Shown: positions 6,859 to 14,018 of the stretch, in pieces
Layout: each line of letters begins with the position of its first letter
Position numbering within the stretch: the stretch's first letter is position 1
Origin: JADKIH01 sp049363815
Lineage (GTDB): Bacteria > Bacteroidota > Bacteroidia > AKYH767-A > 2013-40CM-41-45
DNA: 17,091 nt
Assembly: GCA_049363815.1 (NCBI GenBank)
Contig: JBMQEM010000156.1
Span: 1-17,091 of the forward strand
Direction of reading: 5' to 3'
The notes under the pieces: generated by a model
The model's database searches: none
What the model saw: only the letters and a program-made list of their open reading frames with translations
Told to the model about the DNA's origin: nothing
Position numbers and translations under genes: made by a program

Positions 6859-7680
6859 ATGGCAGTAAAGAAACTTCGTCCGATTACTCCGAGTCAACGT
6901 CATACGATCGTTGATTCATACGACGATATAACAGCATCCCGTCCGGAAGAATCTCTGGTCGTTCCGATCAAAAAATCGGGTGGCCGTAATGATGATGGAA
7001 AAATGACTATGCGCTATGTAGGTGGTGGTCACAAAAGAATGTACCGTCTGATCGACTTCAAACGTAACAAACACGGAGTTGAAGGAATTGTGAAAACGGT
7101 AGAATACGATCCGAATCGTACAGCACGTATCGCTCTTGTTTTTTATAAAGACGGAGAGAAACGTTACATCATAGCTCCAAACGGAATTAAAGTGGGACAA
7201 AAGATCATGTCCGGTGAAACAGCAACTCCTGAGATCGGAAATGCAATGTTCCTGAAAGATATTCCACTGGGAACACTGATCCATGCAATTGAATTACGCC
7301 CGGGTCAGGGAGCGGATATTGCCCGTAGTGCAGGAACATATGCACAGCTTGCAGCCCGCGATGGTAAATATGCAATCATCAAATTGCCTTCTGGTGAAAC
7401 ACGTATGATCCTTACAACTTGTCTTGCGACAATCGGTACAGTTTCAAACGGAGATCACATGCAGGAGCAGTTAGGAAAAGCCGGTCGCTCACGTTGGGCA
7501 GGTCGTCGTCCTAGAGTTCGTGGTGTTGCCATGAACCCGGTTGATCACCCGATGGGTGGAGGTGAAGGTCGTGCAAGTGGAGGTCATCCACGTTCACGTA
7601 AAGGCTTACTTGCAAAAGGCTTCAAGACCCGCAAGAATAAGACTACTGATAAATATATTATTGAAAGACGTAAGAAATAA
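6859..7680 (+). CDS. rplB: 50S ribosomal protein L2 (uL2)
   Basis: L2 bridges 23S rRNA domains near the peptidyl-transferase centre and is needed for joining of the subunits and tRNA binding. The 273-residue product has the N-terminal MRYVGGGHKRMYR region, the central SH3-like domain and the signature MNPVDHPMGGGEGR (about 225-238), with the conserved histidine H230 that corresponds to E. coli H229. The basic C-terminal tail (KGLLAKGFKTRKNK) is typical. It starts 12 bases after rplW. A 65-base spacer without visible signals separates it from rpsS. Confidence 0.98.
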   Translation: MAVKKLRPITPSQRHTIVDSYDDITASRPEESLVVPIKKSGGRNDDGKMTMRYVGGGHKRMYRLIDFKRNKHGVEGIVKTVEYDPNRTARIALVFYKDGEKRYIIAPNGIKVGQKIMSGETATPEIGNAMFLKDIPLGTLIHAIELRPGQGADIARSAGTYAQLAARDGKYAIIKLPSGETRMILTTCLATIGTVSNGDHMQEQLGKAGRSRWAGRRPRVRGVAMNPVDHPMGGGEGRASGGHPRSRKGLLAKGFKTRKNKTTDKYIIERRKK

Positions 7681-7745
7681 AGTATAAAGTCGGAGTGATG
7701 AAGTAATAATCAAAAGCAACATCACAGACAAATAACCAAAAAACA

Positions 7746-8018
7746 ATGGCTCGTTCACTCAAAAAAGGTCCATACATCGCTCATCACTTAGATAAAAAAG
7801 TGGTAAAGATGAATGAGAGTAAAAAGAAAACTGTGATCAAAACATGGTCACGTGCTTCGATGATCTCTCCGGATTACGTAGGTCACACATTTGCTGTACA
7901 CAATGGCAATAAATTCATCCCGGTTTACGTAACCGAAAACATGGTAGGTCATAAGTTCGGTGAATTCTCACCAACACGTACTTTCCGTGGTCATAGTGGT
8001 AACCGTAACGAAAAATAA
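7746..8018 (+). CDS. rpsS: 30S ribosomal protein S19 (uS19)
   Basis: S19 forms part of the 30S head, pairs with S13 and contributes to the bridge with the 50S subunit. The 90-residue product starts MARSLKKGPYIAHHL and carries the family motifs IKTWSRASMI, YVGHTFAVHNGNKF and VGHKFGEFSPTRTF, followed by GHSGNRNEK. Length and order (rplB-rpsS-rplV-rpsC) are standard for the S10 cluster. The start follows an A-rich leader (ACCAAAAAACA) as expected for Bacteroidota. Confidence 0.98.
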   Translation: MARSLKKGPYIAHHLDKKVVKMNESKKKTVIKTWSRASMISPDYVGHTFAVHNGNKFIPVYVTENMVGHKFGEFSPTRTFRGHSGNRNEK

Positions 8019-8037
8019 TAAAACACTCAACTAAGTC

Positions 8038-8523
8038 ATGGGAGTTAGAAAAAGATTAGCTGCAGAAAAGCGCAAAGAAACCTTGAAGACAACAGCGATT
8101 GCACGTAATGTGCAGGCGCCAACTTCACCACGTAAAGCACGTGTTGTATCGGATCTTATCCGTGGAGTTGAAGTCATGAAGGCAATGAACATACTTCACT
8201 ACAATGCAAAGGCTCCTGCTAAACGCCTGGAGAAACTTTTACAGTCTGCTATCACAAACTGGGAGTTGAAAACCAATGAGAAGATTGATGAAGGAAAAGT
8301 TTATGTAAAAACAATCGCTGTTGATAGCGGCAGAATGTTGAAACGTCTTCGTCCGGCACCGCAAGGTCGTGGTAACAGGATCCGTAAACGTTCCAATCAC
8401 GTTACGATCATCCTTGATAACATGGAGAACCGTAAACCTTCAAAGAAGGAAGTTGGAATTGCAAATCGTCTGGCTAAGACTACTGCAGCGAAAACAAAGG
8501 CAACTGCAGGAGAAACAAAATAA
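8038..8523 (+). CDS. rplV: 50S ribosomal protein L22 (uL22), extended at both ends
   Basis: L22 contacts all 23S rRNA domains. Its beta-hairpin forms, with L4, the constriction of the exit tunnel. The core is clear: SPRKARVVSDLIRG (about 30-43), NAKAPAKRLEKLLQSAI and the hairpin GRMLKRLRPAPQGRGNRIRKRS (about 98-119). At 161 residues it is about 50 longer than the E. coli protein. The extra length is a basic N-terminal segment (1-25) and a Lys/Ala/Thr-rich tail after about residue 130. Bacteroidota L22 proteins tend to be longer, so this is probably a lineage feature. It begins 19 bases after rpsS. Confidence 0.96.
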   Translation: MGVRKRLAAEKRKETLKTTAIARNVQAPTSPRKARVVSDLIRGVEVMKAMNILHYNAKAPAKRLEKLLQSAITNWELKTNEKIDEGKVYVKTIAVDSGRMLKRLRPAPQGRGNRIRKRSNHVTIILDNMENRKPSKKEVGIANRLAKTTAAKTKATAGETK

Positions 8524-8547
8524 TCACTCAAAATCAAAAAAAAATAG

Positions 8548-8561
8548 TCCGCCCCGGCGGA
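8548..8561 (+). other. compact GC-rich hairpin in the rplV-rpsC spacer
   Basis: TCCGC (8548-8552) pairs perfectly with GCGGA (8557-8561) around the loop CCCG. It is a 14-base GC-rich island in an otherwise A-rich 55-base spacer, ending 17 bases before the rpsC start. No T-run follows, so it is not a terminator. It shares the TCCGCC half-stem with the hairpin before rplC. Confidence 0.45.
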
Positions 8562-8578
8562 TCAAGAATAAAAACACG

Positions 8579-9430
8579 ATGGGACAAAAAGCGAACGCCA
8601 TAGGCAACAGACTTGGAATCATCAGAGGATGGGACTCCAACTGGTACGGTGGAAAAAACTACTCCGATAAACTGGTTGAGGACGAAAAGATCCGCAAATA
8701 CTTAATGGCACGTCTTGCAAAAGGCGGCGTTTCAAAAATTGTTATTGAACGTACATTAAAGCTGATCACCGTTACAGTTCACACTGCACGTCCGGGTATT
8801 GTAATCGGTAAGGGCGGTCAGGAAGTAGACAGATTGAAAGAAGAGATCAAGAAGCTTACAAAGAAAGATGTTCAGATCAACATTTTCGAGATCAAACGTC
8901 CTGAGACAGATGCTCAGCTTGTAGGTGACGGTATTGCCCGTCAGATCGAAGCCCGTATCTCTTTCCGTCGTGCAGCAAAAATGTCAATTGCATCTACAAT
9001 GCGTATGGGAGCTGAAGGTATTCGTATCATGGTGTCCGGTCGTTTAGGTGGTGCAGAGATGGCACGTACAGAACAATACAAAGAAGGAAGAGTTCCATTA
9101 CATACATTCCGTGCCGATATCGATTTCTCGATCTCTGAAGCACAAACAAGTTACGGTAAGATCGGTATCAAGGTATGGATCTGCAGAGGCGAAGTTTATG
9201 GAAAGAGAGATCTTTCTCCTAACGTAGGCTCAAACGCAACCAGCAGTGCAGGATCAGGCAAAGGCTTTGGTACACCATCAAGAGGTGGTGATAACAGAGG
9301 CGGAGACAGAGGTGGTCGCGGCGGACGTGGTGGACAAGGTGGCGGAGGAAATCGTGGTGGACAAGGCGGTGGTAACCGTGGTGGCCAGGGCGGTGGAAAT
9401 CGTGGCGGAGGCCAGGGCGGAAGAAAATAA
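8579..9430 (+). CDS. rpsC: 30S ribosomal protein S3 (uS3) with a long Arg-Gly-Gly tail
   Basis: S3 lines the mRNA entry channel of the 30S subunit and, with S4 and S5, helps unwind structured mRNA. I chose the ATG at 8579 because it gives the family N-terminus MGQKANAIGNRLG. The frame stays open 70 codons further upstream, but that part overlaps rplV and resembles no S3. The product is then 283 residues. It has a KH domain with the GKGG loop (77-80), then the C-terminal S3 domain through GEVYGKR (204-210). From about residue 212 an extra tail of some 70 residues begins. From 235 to the end it is almost only Gly, Arg, Gln and Asn in RGG, GGQ and GNR units. E. coli S3 is 233 residues and lacks this tail. 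Confidence 0.96.
   Translation: MGQKANAIGNRLGIIRGWDSNWYGGKNYSDKLVEDEKIRKYLMARLAKGGVSKIVIERTLKLITVTVHTARPGIVIGKGGQEVDRLKEEIKKLTKKDVQINIFEIKRPETDAQLVGDGIARQIEARISFRRAAKMSIASTMRMGAEGIRIMVSGRLGGAEMARTEQYKEGRVPLHTFRADIDFSISEAQTSYGKIGIKVWICRGEVYGKRDLSPNVGSNATSSAGSGKGFGTPSRGGDNRGGDRGGRGGRGGQGGGGNRGGQGGGNRGGQGGGNRGGGQGGRK
9347..9421 (+). repeat. three imperfect 24-base repeats coding the S3 tail
   Basis: Units lie at 9347-9370, 9371-9394 and 9395-9421. Each encodes a Gly-Asn-Arg-Gly-Gly-Gln-Gly-Gly-like octapeptide, and the third unit has one extra glycine codon. The units differ mostly at third codon positions, so selection seems to have kept the peptide while the DNA drifted. The array is inside the rpsC reading frame and runs nearly to its stop. 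Confidence 0.8.
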
Positions 9431-9481
9431 GCCCAAATAAATTTTAATCTAAGAGTTAATCAGAAATAATTACTGTAGATC

Positions 9482-9907
9482 ATGTTACAGCCGAAGAAAA
9501 CGAAATTCAGAAAACAACATAAAATGGTTCCGAAAGGAAATGCAACCCGCGGTCACGAATTGGCTTTTGGTTCATTCGGAATAAAATCACTTGAAACGGG
9601 TTGGTTACCTAGCAGACAGATCGAGGCAGCTCGTGTAGCGGTAACGCGTTACATGAAACGTGAAGGTCAGATCTGGGTGCGTATCTTCCCTGACAAGCCG
9701 ATCACTCGTAAACCTGCAGAGGTACGTATGGGTAAAGGAAAAGGTGCTCCTGAATTCTGGGTAGCAGTGGTAAAACCCGGAACCGTGATATTCGAAGCAG
9801 AAGGAGTTCCTGAAAATATCGCCCGCGAAGCATTACGCTTGGCAGCACAAAAACTTTCAGTGAATACAAGATTTGTCATTCGCCGTGATTATGCAGCAGC
9901 ACAATAA
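9482..9907 (+). CDS. rplP: 50S ribosomal protein L16 (uL16)
   Basis: L16 helps position the aminoacyl end of the A-site tRNA and is added late in 50S assembly. The 141-residue product has MLQPKKTKFRKQHK at the start, RGHELAFGSFGIKSLE, RQIEAARVAVTRYMKR, and the conserved RMGKGKGAPEFWVAVVKPG segment (about 82-100). The arginine that is hydroxylated in E. coli lies at the start of that segment. Length is normal. It follows rpsC after a 51-base AT-rich spacer with no visible signal. Confidence 0.98.
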   Translation: MLQPKKTKFRKQHKMVPKGNATRGHELAFGSFGIKSLETGWLPSRQIEAARVAVTRYMKREGQIWVRIFPDKPITRKPAEVRMGKGKGAPEFWVAVVKPGTVIFEAEGVPENIAREALRLAAQKLSVNTRFVIRRDYAAAQ

Positions 9908-9945
9908 TCTGTACTGATCCGAAAAAAGAATAATAACTGATAGCA

Positions 9946-10146
9946 ATGAAAATAGCAGATATCAAAGAATTAACAACAGATGAACTTCGCTTACGTCTGG
10001 AAGAAGAAAAAGCGATCTATCTGAAAATGAAAATGAATCATGCGGTTTCTCCAATCGAGAACCCAATGAAGATTCGTGCAACACGTCGCGGCATAGCGAT
10101 GATTCATACAGAATTAACGAGTCGTCAAAAAACCGATTCTAACTAA
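9946..10146 (+). CDS. rpmC: 50S ribosomal protein L29 (uL29)
   Basis: L29 lies next to L23 at the polypeptide exit site and supports docking of targeting factors. The 66-residue product is a helical hairpin of the usual size. It begins MKIADIKELTTDELRLRLEE, followed by a KMKMNHAVSPIENPMKIRATRRGIA segment typical of the family's middle and second helix. The position between rplP and rpsQ is the standard one. It starts 38 bases after rplP. Confidence 0.96.
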   Translation: MKIADIKELTTDELRLRLEEEKAIYLKMKMNHAVSPIENPMKIRATRRGIAMIHTELTSRQKTDSN

Positions 10147-10166
10147 TAATAGCGGTAATCAGACCA

Positions 10167-10439
10167 ATGGAAAATACTTCAACAGAAAAACGCAGTTTAC
10201 GTAAAGAACGTATCGGTGTTGTGGTCAGCAACAAGATGAGCAAAAGCATCGTCGTAGCTGTCGAACGTAAAGTGAAACACGAGAAATACGGAAAGTTCAT
10301 CAAATTGACCACGAAATTCATGGCTCATGATGAGAAAAATGAATCAGGAATCGGTGACCTGGTCCTGATCGCAGAAACTCGTCCTCTCAGTAAATCAAAA
10401 AACTGGAGATTGAAACAGATTTTAGAAAAAGCAAAATAA
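10167..10439 (+). CDS. rpsQ: 30S ribosomal protein S17 (uS17)
   Basis: S17 is an early-binding OB-fold protein of the 30S body. The 90-residue product has RKERIGVVVSNKMSKSIVV (about 12-30), the ERKVKHEKYGKF strand, the surface loop AHDEKN and IGDLVLIAETRPLSKSKNWR (about 57-76), all standard for the family. It begins 20 bases after rpmC. The 55 bases that follow, before rplN, contain only a weak possible hairpin. Confidence 0.98.
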   Translation: MENTSTEKRSLRKERIGVVVSNKMSKSIVVAVERKVKHEKYGKFIKLTTKFMAHDEKNESGIGDLVLIAETRPLSKSKNWRLKQILEKAK

Positions 10440-10494
10440 TTTACCGGTTACCCTCAAAGTAATCACATCGATAAACGAATAACAACTGATATAG

Positions 10495-10863
10495 ATGATA
10501 CAGCAAGAATCCAGATGCGTAGTAGCAGACAATAGCGGAGCCAAAGAAGTTCTTTGTATCCGGGTATTGGGTGGTACGAAAAAGAAATACGCCAGCTTAG
10601 GTGATAAAGTAGTAGTAACCGTTAAGCATGCTCTTCCTTCAGGAAACGTAAAAAAAGGTACGGTATCAAAAGCGGTTGTCGTACGTACGAAAAAAGAAGT
10701 AAAACGTAACGACGGTTCTTACATCCGTTTCGACGACAACGCAGTGGTGCTTCTTACAGCAACAGACGAATTACGTGGTACACGTATCTTCGGACCGGTA
10801 GCTCGTGAACTTCGCGAGAAGCAATTCATGAAAATAGTTTCTCTGGCACCAGAAGTACTTTAA
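10495..10863 (+). CDS. rplN: 50S ribosomal protein L14 (uL14)
   Basis: L14 forms bridge contacts with 16S rRNA and is the docking site of the ribosome silencing factor RsfS. The 122-residue product opens MIQQESR, then VADNSGAKEVLCIRVLGG (about 10-27), VVRTKKEVKRNDGSYIRFDDNA (about 62-83) and GTRIFGPVARELRE near the end. These are the invariant family motifs, at normal length. In E. coli this is the first gene of the spc operon. Here no promoter element is visible before it. Confidence 0.98.
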   Translation: MIQQESRCVVADNSGAKEVLCIRVLGGTKKKYASLGDKVVVTVKHALPSGNVKKGTVSKAVVVRTKKEVKRNDGSYIRFDDNAVVLLTATDELRGTRIFGPVARELREKQFMKIVSLAPEVL

Positions 10864-10889
10864 TAATTAACGATTAATAGTTCCAAACA

Positions 10890-11225
10890 ATGGAAAGAAA
10901 ATATAATAAACAACCCAAACTCAACCTGCGCAAAGGTGATATCGTGAAAGTGATCGCCGGAGATTCAAAAGGTTCTCAAGGTCGTATCCTTGAAGTGATC
11001 TCTAAAGATCGTAAGGTCCTGGTTGAAGGGGTCAACCTGGTTAGTAAGCATACTAAACCAAACGCAAAAAACACTCAAGGTGGTATCGTGAAAAAAGAAG
11101 CTCCTATTCACATGTCAAATGTGATGCTGATCGACGGCAAAGGAAAAACTACTCGCGTAGGCTACAAGGAAGTGGAAGGCAAATTAGTTCGTTATTCTAA
11201 AAAGTCTGAGGAGGTAATCAAATAA
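10890..11225 (+). CDS. rplX: 50S ribosomal protein L24 (uL24)
   Basis: L24 is one of the two assembly-initiating proteins of the 50S subunit and later sits near the tunnel exit. The 111-residue product has the KOW motif LRKGDIVKVIAGDSKGSQG (about 13-31), then VEGVNLVSKHTKPN and GGIVKKEAPIHMSNVMLID. The last codons (Ser-Glu-Glu-Val-Ile-Lys) contain a perfect Shine-Dalgarno sequence for rplE, and its TAA overlaps the rplE ATG by one base. Confidence 0.97.
   Translation: MERKYNKQPKLNLRKGDIVKVIAGDSKGSQGRILEVISKDRKVLVEGVNLVSKHTKPNAKNTQGGIVKKEAPIHMSNVMLIDGKGKTTRVGYKEVEGKLVRYSKKSEEVIK
11209..11214 (+). promoter_or_regulatory. perfect Shine-Dalgarno sequence before rplE
   Basis: AGGAGG (11209-11214) ends 10 bases before the rplE ATG at 11225. 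The surrounding GAGGAGGT would extend pairing with the end of 16S rRNA. It lies inside the last codons of rplX. No other start in the window has a comparable site, which fits Bacteroidota, where these sites are rarely used. It could also be a chance result of two Glu codons followed by Val. Confidence 0.55.
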
Positions 11226-11776
11226 TGGCATACGTTCCAAGATTAAAAGACAAGTATAAACAAGAAGTTGTACCTGCTCTTTCAAAAAAATTCAACTACA
11301 AAAGTCCAATGCAGGTTCCACGTCTGTTAAAGATCTGTGTGAATCAAGGTGTAGGTGATGCGGTAAGTGACAAAAAACTTATTGACTCTGCATTGCATGA
11401 AATGACTCAGATCGTTGGACAGAAACCTGTACCGACAAAATCGAAAAAGGATATCTCGAACTTCAAACTTCGTGTGAATGTTCCGATCGGAGTACGTGTT
11501 ACTCTACGTGACGTGAACATGTACGAATTCCTGGATCGTCTGATCTCTGTTTCTCTTCCCCGTATCCGTGATTTCCGTGGAATCAACCCGAAAGGATTTG
11601 ATGGCAGCGGTAACTACACACTGGGAGTTACAGAACAGATCATCTTCCCGGAGATCGATATCGATAAAGTTAATAAAGTGACCGGAATGGACATCACATT
11701 CGTTACCTCTGCAAAGACAGACGAAGAAGCGATGGAACTCTTAAGAGAATTCGGTTTACCATTCAGAACAAATTAA
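11225..11776 (+). CDS. rplE: 50S ribosomal protein L5 (uL5)
   Basis: L5 binds 5S rRNA in the central protuberance and contacts the P-site tRNA. The 183-residue product carries VPRLLKICVNQGVGDAVSDK (about 32-51), GQKPVPTKSKKDISNFKLR, the RIRDFRGINPKGFDG segment and ITFVTSAKTDEEAMELLREF near the end. Length is normal. Its ATG shares a base with the rplX stop (TAATG) and is preceded by a perfect Shine-Dalgarno sequence, unlike its neighbours. In E. coli the start of rplE is where S8 binds to repress the spc operon; I could not recognise that structure here. Confidence 0.98.
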   Translation: MAYVPRLKDKYKQEVVPALSKKFNYKSPMQVPRLLKICVNQGVGDAVSDKKLIDSALHEMTQIVGQKPVPTKSKKDISNFKLRVNVPIGVRVTLRDVNMYEFLDRLISVSLPRIRDFRGINPKGFDGSGNYTLGVTEQIIFPEIDIDKVNKVTGMDITFVTSAKTDEEAMELLREFGLPFRTN

Positions 11777-11801
11777 TAATCCAGCTAAAGAAAATATACT
11801 C

Positions 11802-12071
11802 ATGGCAAAAGAATCAATGAAGGCAAGAGAAGTGAAACGTGCACGTATGCATGCCCGTTATGCTGAAAAGCGCGCTGCACTTAAAGCTGCCGGTGATTAT
11901 GAAGCGCTTGACAAACTTCCAAAAAACTCTTCACCTGTACGTATGCACAATCGTTGCAAATTAACAGGCAGACCCCGCGGTTACATGCGTACGTTCGGGA
12001 TATCACGTAACGTGTTCCGTTTAATGGCTCTGAATGGAAAAATTCCGGGAGTTACAAAAGCTAGTTGGTAA
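11802..12071 (+). CDS. rpsN: 30S ribosomal protein S14 (uS14), zinc-independent type
   Basis: S14 is a late-assembling protein of the 30S head. The 89-residue product has MAKESMKAREVKRARM at the start and the signature NRCKLTGRPRGYMRTFGISR (about 50-69). It contains only one cysteine, so it is the form without the two CxxC zinc-binding pairs and does not need zinc. It is somewhat shorter than the 101-residue E. coli protein. Order rplE-rpsN-rpsH is standard. Confidence 0.97.
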   Translation: MAKESMKAREVKRARMHARYAEKRAALKAAGDYEALDKLPKNSSPVRMHNRCKLTGRPRGYMRTFGISRNVFRLMALNGKIPGVTKASW

Positions 12072-12109
12072 TAAATAATTAAAACAAGGACAAGTTTAAA
12101 AATAGTACA

Positions 12110-12505
12110 ATGACAGATCCTATTGCAGACTTCATTACAAGAATTCGAAATGCCGTGAGAGCAAATCACCGCATCGTGCAGATTCCTGCCTCGAATTTAA
12201 AGAAGGAAATGACAAAAATCCTTAAAGAAAAAGGATACATCCTCGACTATAAATTCGAAGAGGACACTAAACAAGGCCTTATAAAAATCGCTTTGAAATA
12301 TCATCCGGTTACGAAAGTTCCTGCGATCCGTAATTTAACACGTATCAGCAAACCCGGACTTCGTAAATACGCTGGCGTAGAAGCTATGCCGCGTGTAATC
12401 AACGGCCTTGGTATTGCCATTCTATCAACTTCTAAAGGTGTCATGACCGATAAAGAAGCGAAGACGGAAAAAGTTGGTGGAGAAGTACTTTGTTATGTTT
12501 ATTAA
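12110..12505 (+). CDS. rpsH: 30S ribosomal protein S8 (uS8)
   Basis: S8 organises the central domain of 16S rRNA. In E. coli it also represses the spc operon. The 131-residue product starts MTDPIADFITRIRNA, continues through NLKKEMTKILKEKGYI and the RNLTRISKPGLRKYAG segment (about 79-94), and ends with GLGIAILSTSKGVMTDKEA and GGEVLCYVY, which is the classic family ending. Length is normal. It follows rpsN after 38 bases. Confidence 0.98.
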   Translation: MTDPIADFITRIRNAVRANHRIVQIPASNLKKEMTKILKEKGYILDYKFEEDTKQGLIKIALKYHPVTKVPAIRNLTRISKPGLRKYAGVEAMPRVINGLGIAILSTSKGVMTDKEAKTEKVGGEVLCYVY

Positions 12506-12524
12506 TCATTAAAAAAGAAATCAG

Positions 12525-13079
12525 ATGTCACGTATTGGAAAATTACCAATAACGATTCCGGCCAAAGTTGAGGTCAAAGTAAACGGGAATACCGTGCATG
12601 TTAAAGGCCCGAAAGGTGAACTTAAGCAGCAGCTTGTTAATGGAGTTACTATCGTTATCGATGGAACAACACTAACTGTGAATCGTGATTCAGAAGCGAA
12701 ACAACATCGCGCTCTGCATGGCTTATACCGTTCATTGATCAATAATATGATCGTTGGTGTATCGGAAGGCTTTGTAAAGCAACAGGAATTAGTAGGTGTA
12801 GGTTATAAAGCCACCAACCAGGGTCAGTTATTGGATCTTGTACTTGGATACTCTCACCATTTCATTTTCGAAATTCCTGCTGAAGTTAAAGTTTCAACAA
12901 AACAAGAAAAGGGACAAAACCCAACGGTGATATTAGAAAGCGCCGATAAACAATTACTAGGTGCAGTTGCTGCAAAGATCCGCTCATTGCGTGCTCCTGA
13001 ACCTTACAAAGGAAAAGGTATTAAATTCAGCGGCGAAGTTCTGAGAAGAAAAGCCGGTAAGTCAGCCGCTAAAAAATAA
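12525..13079 (+). CDS. rplF: 50S ribosomal protein L6 (uL6)
   Basis: L6 lies at the base of the stalk next to the sarcin-ricin loop, where elongation factors bind. The 184-residue product has the two-repeat L6 structure: MSRIGKLPITIPAKVEV with VKGPKGEL in the first domain, then LVGVGYKA and the basic C-terminal signature with EPYKGKGIKFSGEVLRRKAGK (about 159-179). Length is normal for the family. It starts 19 bases after rpsH. Confidence 0.98.
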   Translation: MSRIGKLPITIPAKVEVKVNGNTVHVKGPKGELKQQLVNGVTIVIDGTTLTVNRDSEAKQHRALHGLYRSLINNMIVGVSEGFVKQQELVGVGYKATNQGQLLDLVLGYSHHFIFEIPAEVKVSTKQEKGQNPTVILESADKQLLGAVAAKIRSLRAPEPYKGKGIKFSGEVLRRKAGKSAAKK

Positions 13080-13087
13080 TTGAGATC

Positions 13088-13438
13088 ATGTTAAGAAAAC
13101 AGCTCCGCAGAAATAGTATCCGTACACGTATCCGTCGTACGATCAAAGGAACAGCACAACGTCCGCGTTTATCTGTCTTCCGTAGCAATAAACAAATTTA
13201 TGCCCAGCTTATCGATGATGTAGCAGGTGTAACACTGGCTGCCGCTTCATCCGGTGCTAAAGAATTTACCTTAAAAGGAAATAAAGTAGATATCGCAAAA
13301 GAAGTCGGTAAGATGATCGCAGGAAAAGCACAGCAAAACGGAATCAATGCCGTTGTGTTCGACCGTGGAGGTTACCTTTATCATGGCCGTATCAAGGCTC
13401 TTGCAGAAGGTGCCCGTGAAGCAGGTCTTCAATTTTAA
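13088..13438 (+). CDS. rplR: 50S ribosomal protein L18 (uL18)
   Basis: L18 binds 5S rRNA together with L5 and anchors it in the central protuberance. The 116-residue product starts with a very basic N-terminus (many Arg, residues 3-19), then RPRLSVFRSNKQIYAQLIDD (about 25-44) and the C-terminal FDRGGYLYHGRIKALAEGAREAGL, a family hallmark. It begins eight bases after rplF, so the two are probably translated together. Confidence 0.98.
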   Translation: MLRKQLRRNSIRTRIRRTIKGTAQRPRLSVFRSNKQIYAQLIDDVAGVTLAAASSGAKEFTLKGNKVDIAKEVGKMIAGKAQQNGINAVVFDRGGYLYHGRIKALAEGAREAGLQF

Positions 13439-13470
13439 TTAACATTCATCTTTGATTGAATAAAAGTACT

Positions 13471-13989
13471 ATGTCAGCAACAAACGTAAAGAGAGTTAAG
13501 TCAAGTGAGATCGAACTGAAAGATCGTCTCGTAACTGTAAACCGTGTTACCAAAGTAACTAAAGGAGGTCGTGCCTTCACATTCGCTGCAATCATCGTAG
13601 TCGGTGATGAAGCAGGTGTAGTAGGTCACGGACTTGGAAAAGCAAAAGAGGTAACTGATGCAGTTCAGAAAGGTATCGATGATGCTAAAAAGAATCTTGT
13701 GAAAGTTCCGATCATGAAAGGGACTGTACCTCACGAATCATACGGTAAATACGGTGGTGCATTGGTTTTCCTTAAACCAGCCGCTCCCGGAACAGGAGTG
13801 ATCGCCGGTGGTGCCATGCGTGCAGTACTTGAAAGCGTGGGTATCCACGATGTATTGGCAAAATCAAAAGGAAGCTCTAATCCGCATAACGTGGTAAAGG
13901 CAACGATCGATGCATTGTCAAATATGCGTGACCCTGCTACTATCGCACAGCACCGCGGAATAAAAATGACCAAAGTATTCAATGGCTAA
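13471..13989 (+). CDS. rpsE: 30S ribosomal protein S5 (uS5)
   Basis: S5 sits at the back of the 30S subunit by the mRNA entry channel, works with S3 and S4, and influences decoding accuracy. I take the ATG at 13471 as the start. A TTG five codons upstream (13456) is in frame, but the ATG gives the short Ser/Ala-rich N-terminus usual for the phylum. The 172-residue product has VNRVTKVTKGGRAF (about 25-38), GHGLGKAKEV (56-65), PHESYGKYGGALVFLKPAAPGTGVIAGGA and ESVGIHDVLAKSKGSSNPHN. All are standard family motifs. Confidence 0.96.
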   Translation: MSATNVKRVKSSEIELKDRLVTVNRVTKVTKGGRAFTFAAIIVVGDEAGVVGHGLGKAKEVTDAVQKGIDDAKKNLVKVPIMKGTVPHESYGKYGGALVFLKPAAPGTGVIAGGAMRAVLESVGIHDVLAKSKGSSNPHNVVKATIDALSNMRDPATIAQHRGIKMTKVFNG

Positions 13990-14018
13990 TCGCCTTAATG
14001 ATATAATAACCATAACCA

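Noticed and set aside
8369..8578. 70-codon upstream extension of the rpsC frame
   Set aside because: It overlaps the end of rplV in another frame and does not resemble any S3 N-terminus. The ATG at 8579 gives the exact family start.
10446..10464. GGTTAC / GTAATC inverted repeat in the rpsQ-rplN spacer
   Set aside because: Six mostly weak pairs with one G-U and a 7-base loop; such a match is expected by chance in AT-rich spacers.
13456..13470. In-frame TTG start five codons upstream of rpsE
   Set aside because: An ATG at 13471 gives a family-like N-terminus, and TTG without a ribosome-binding signal is unlikely.
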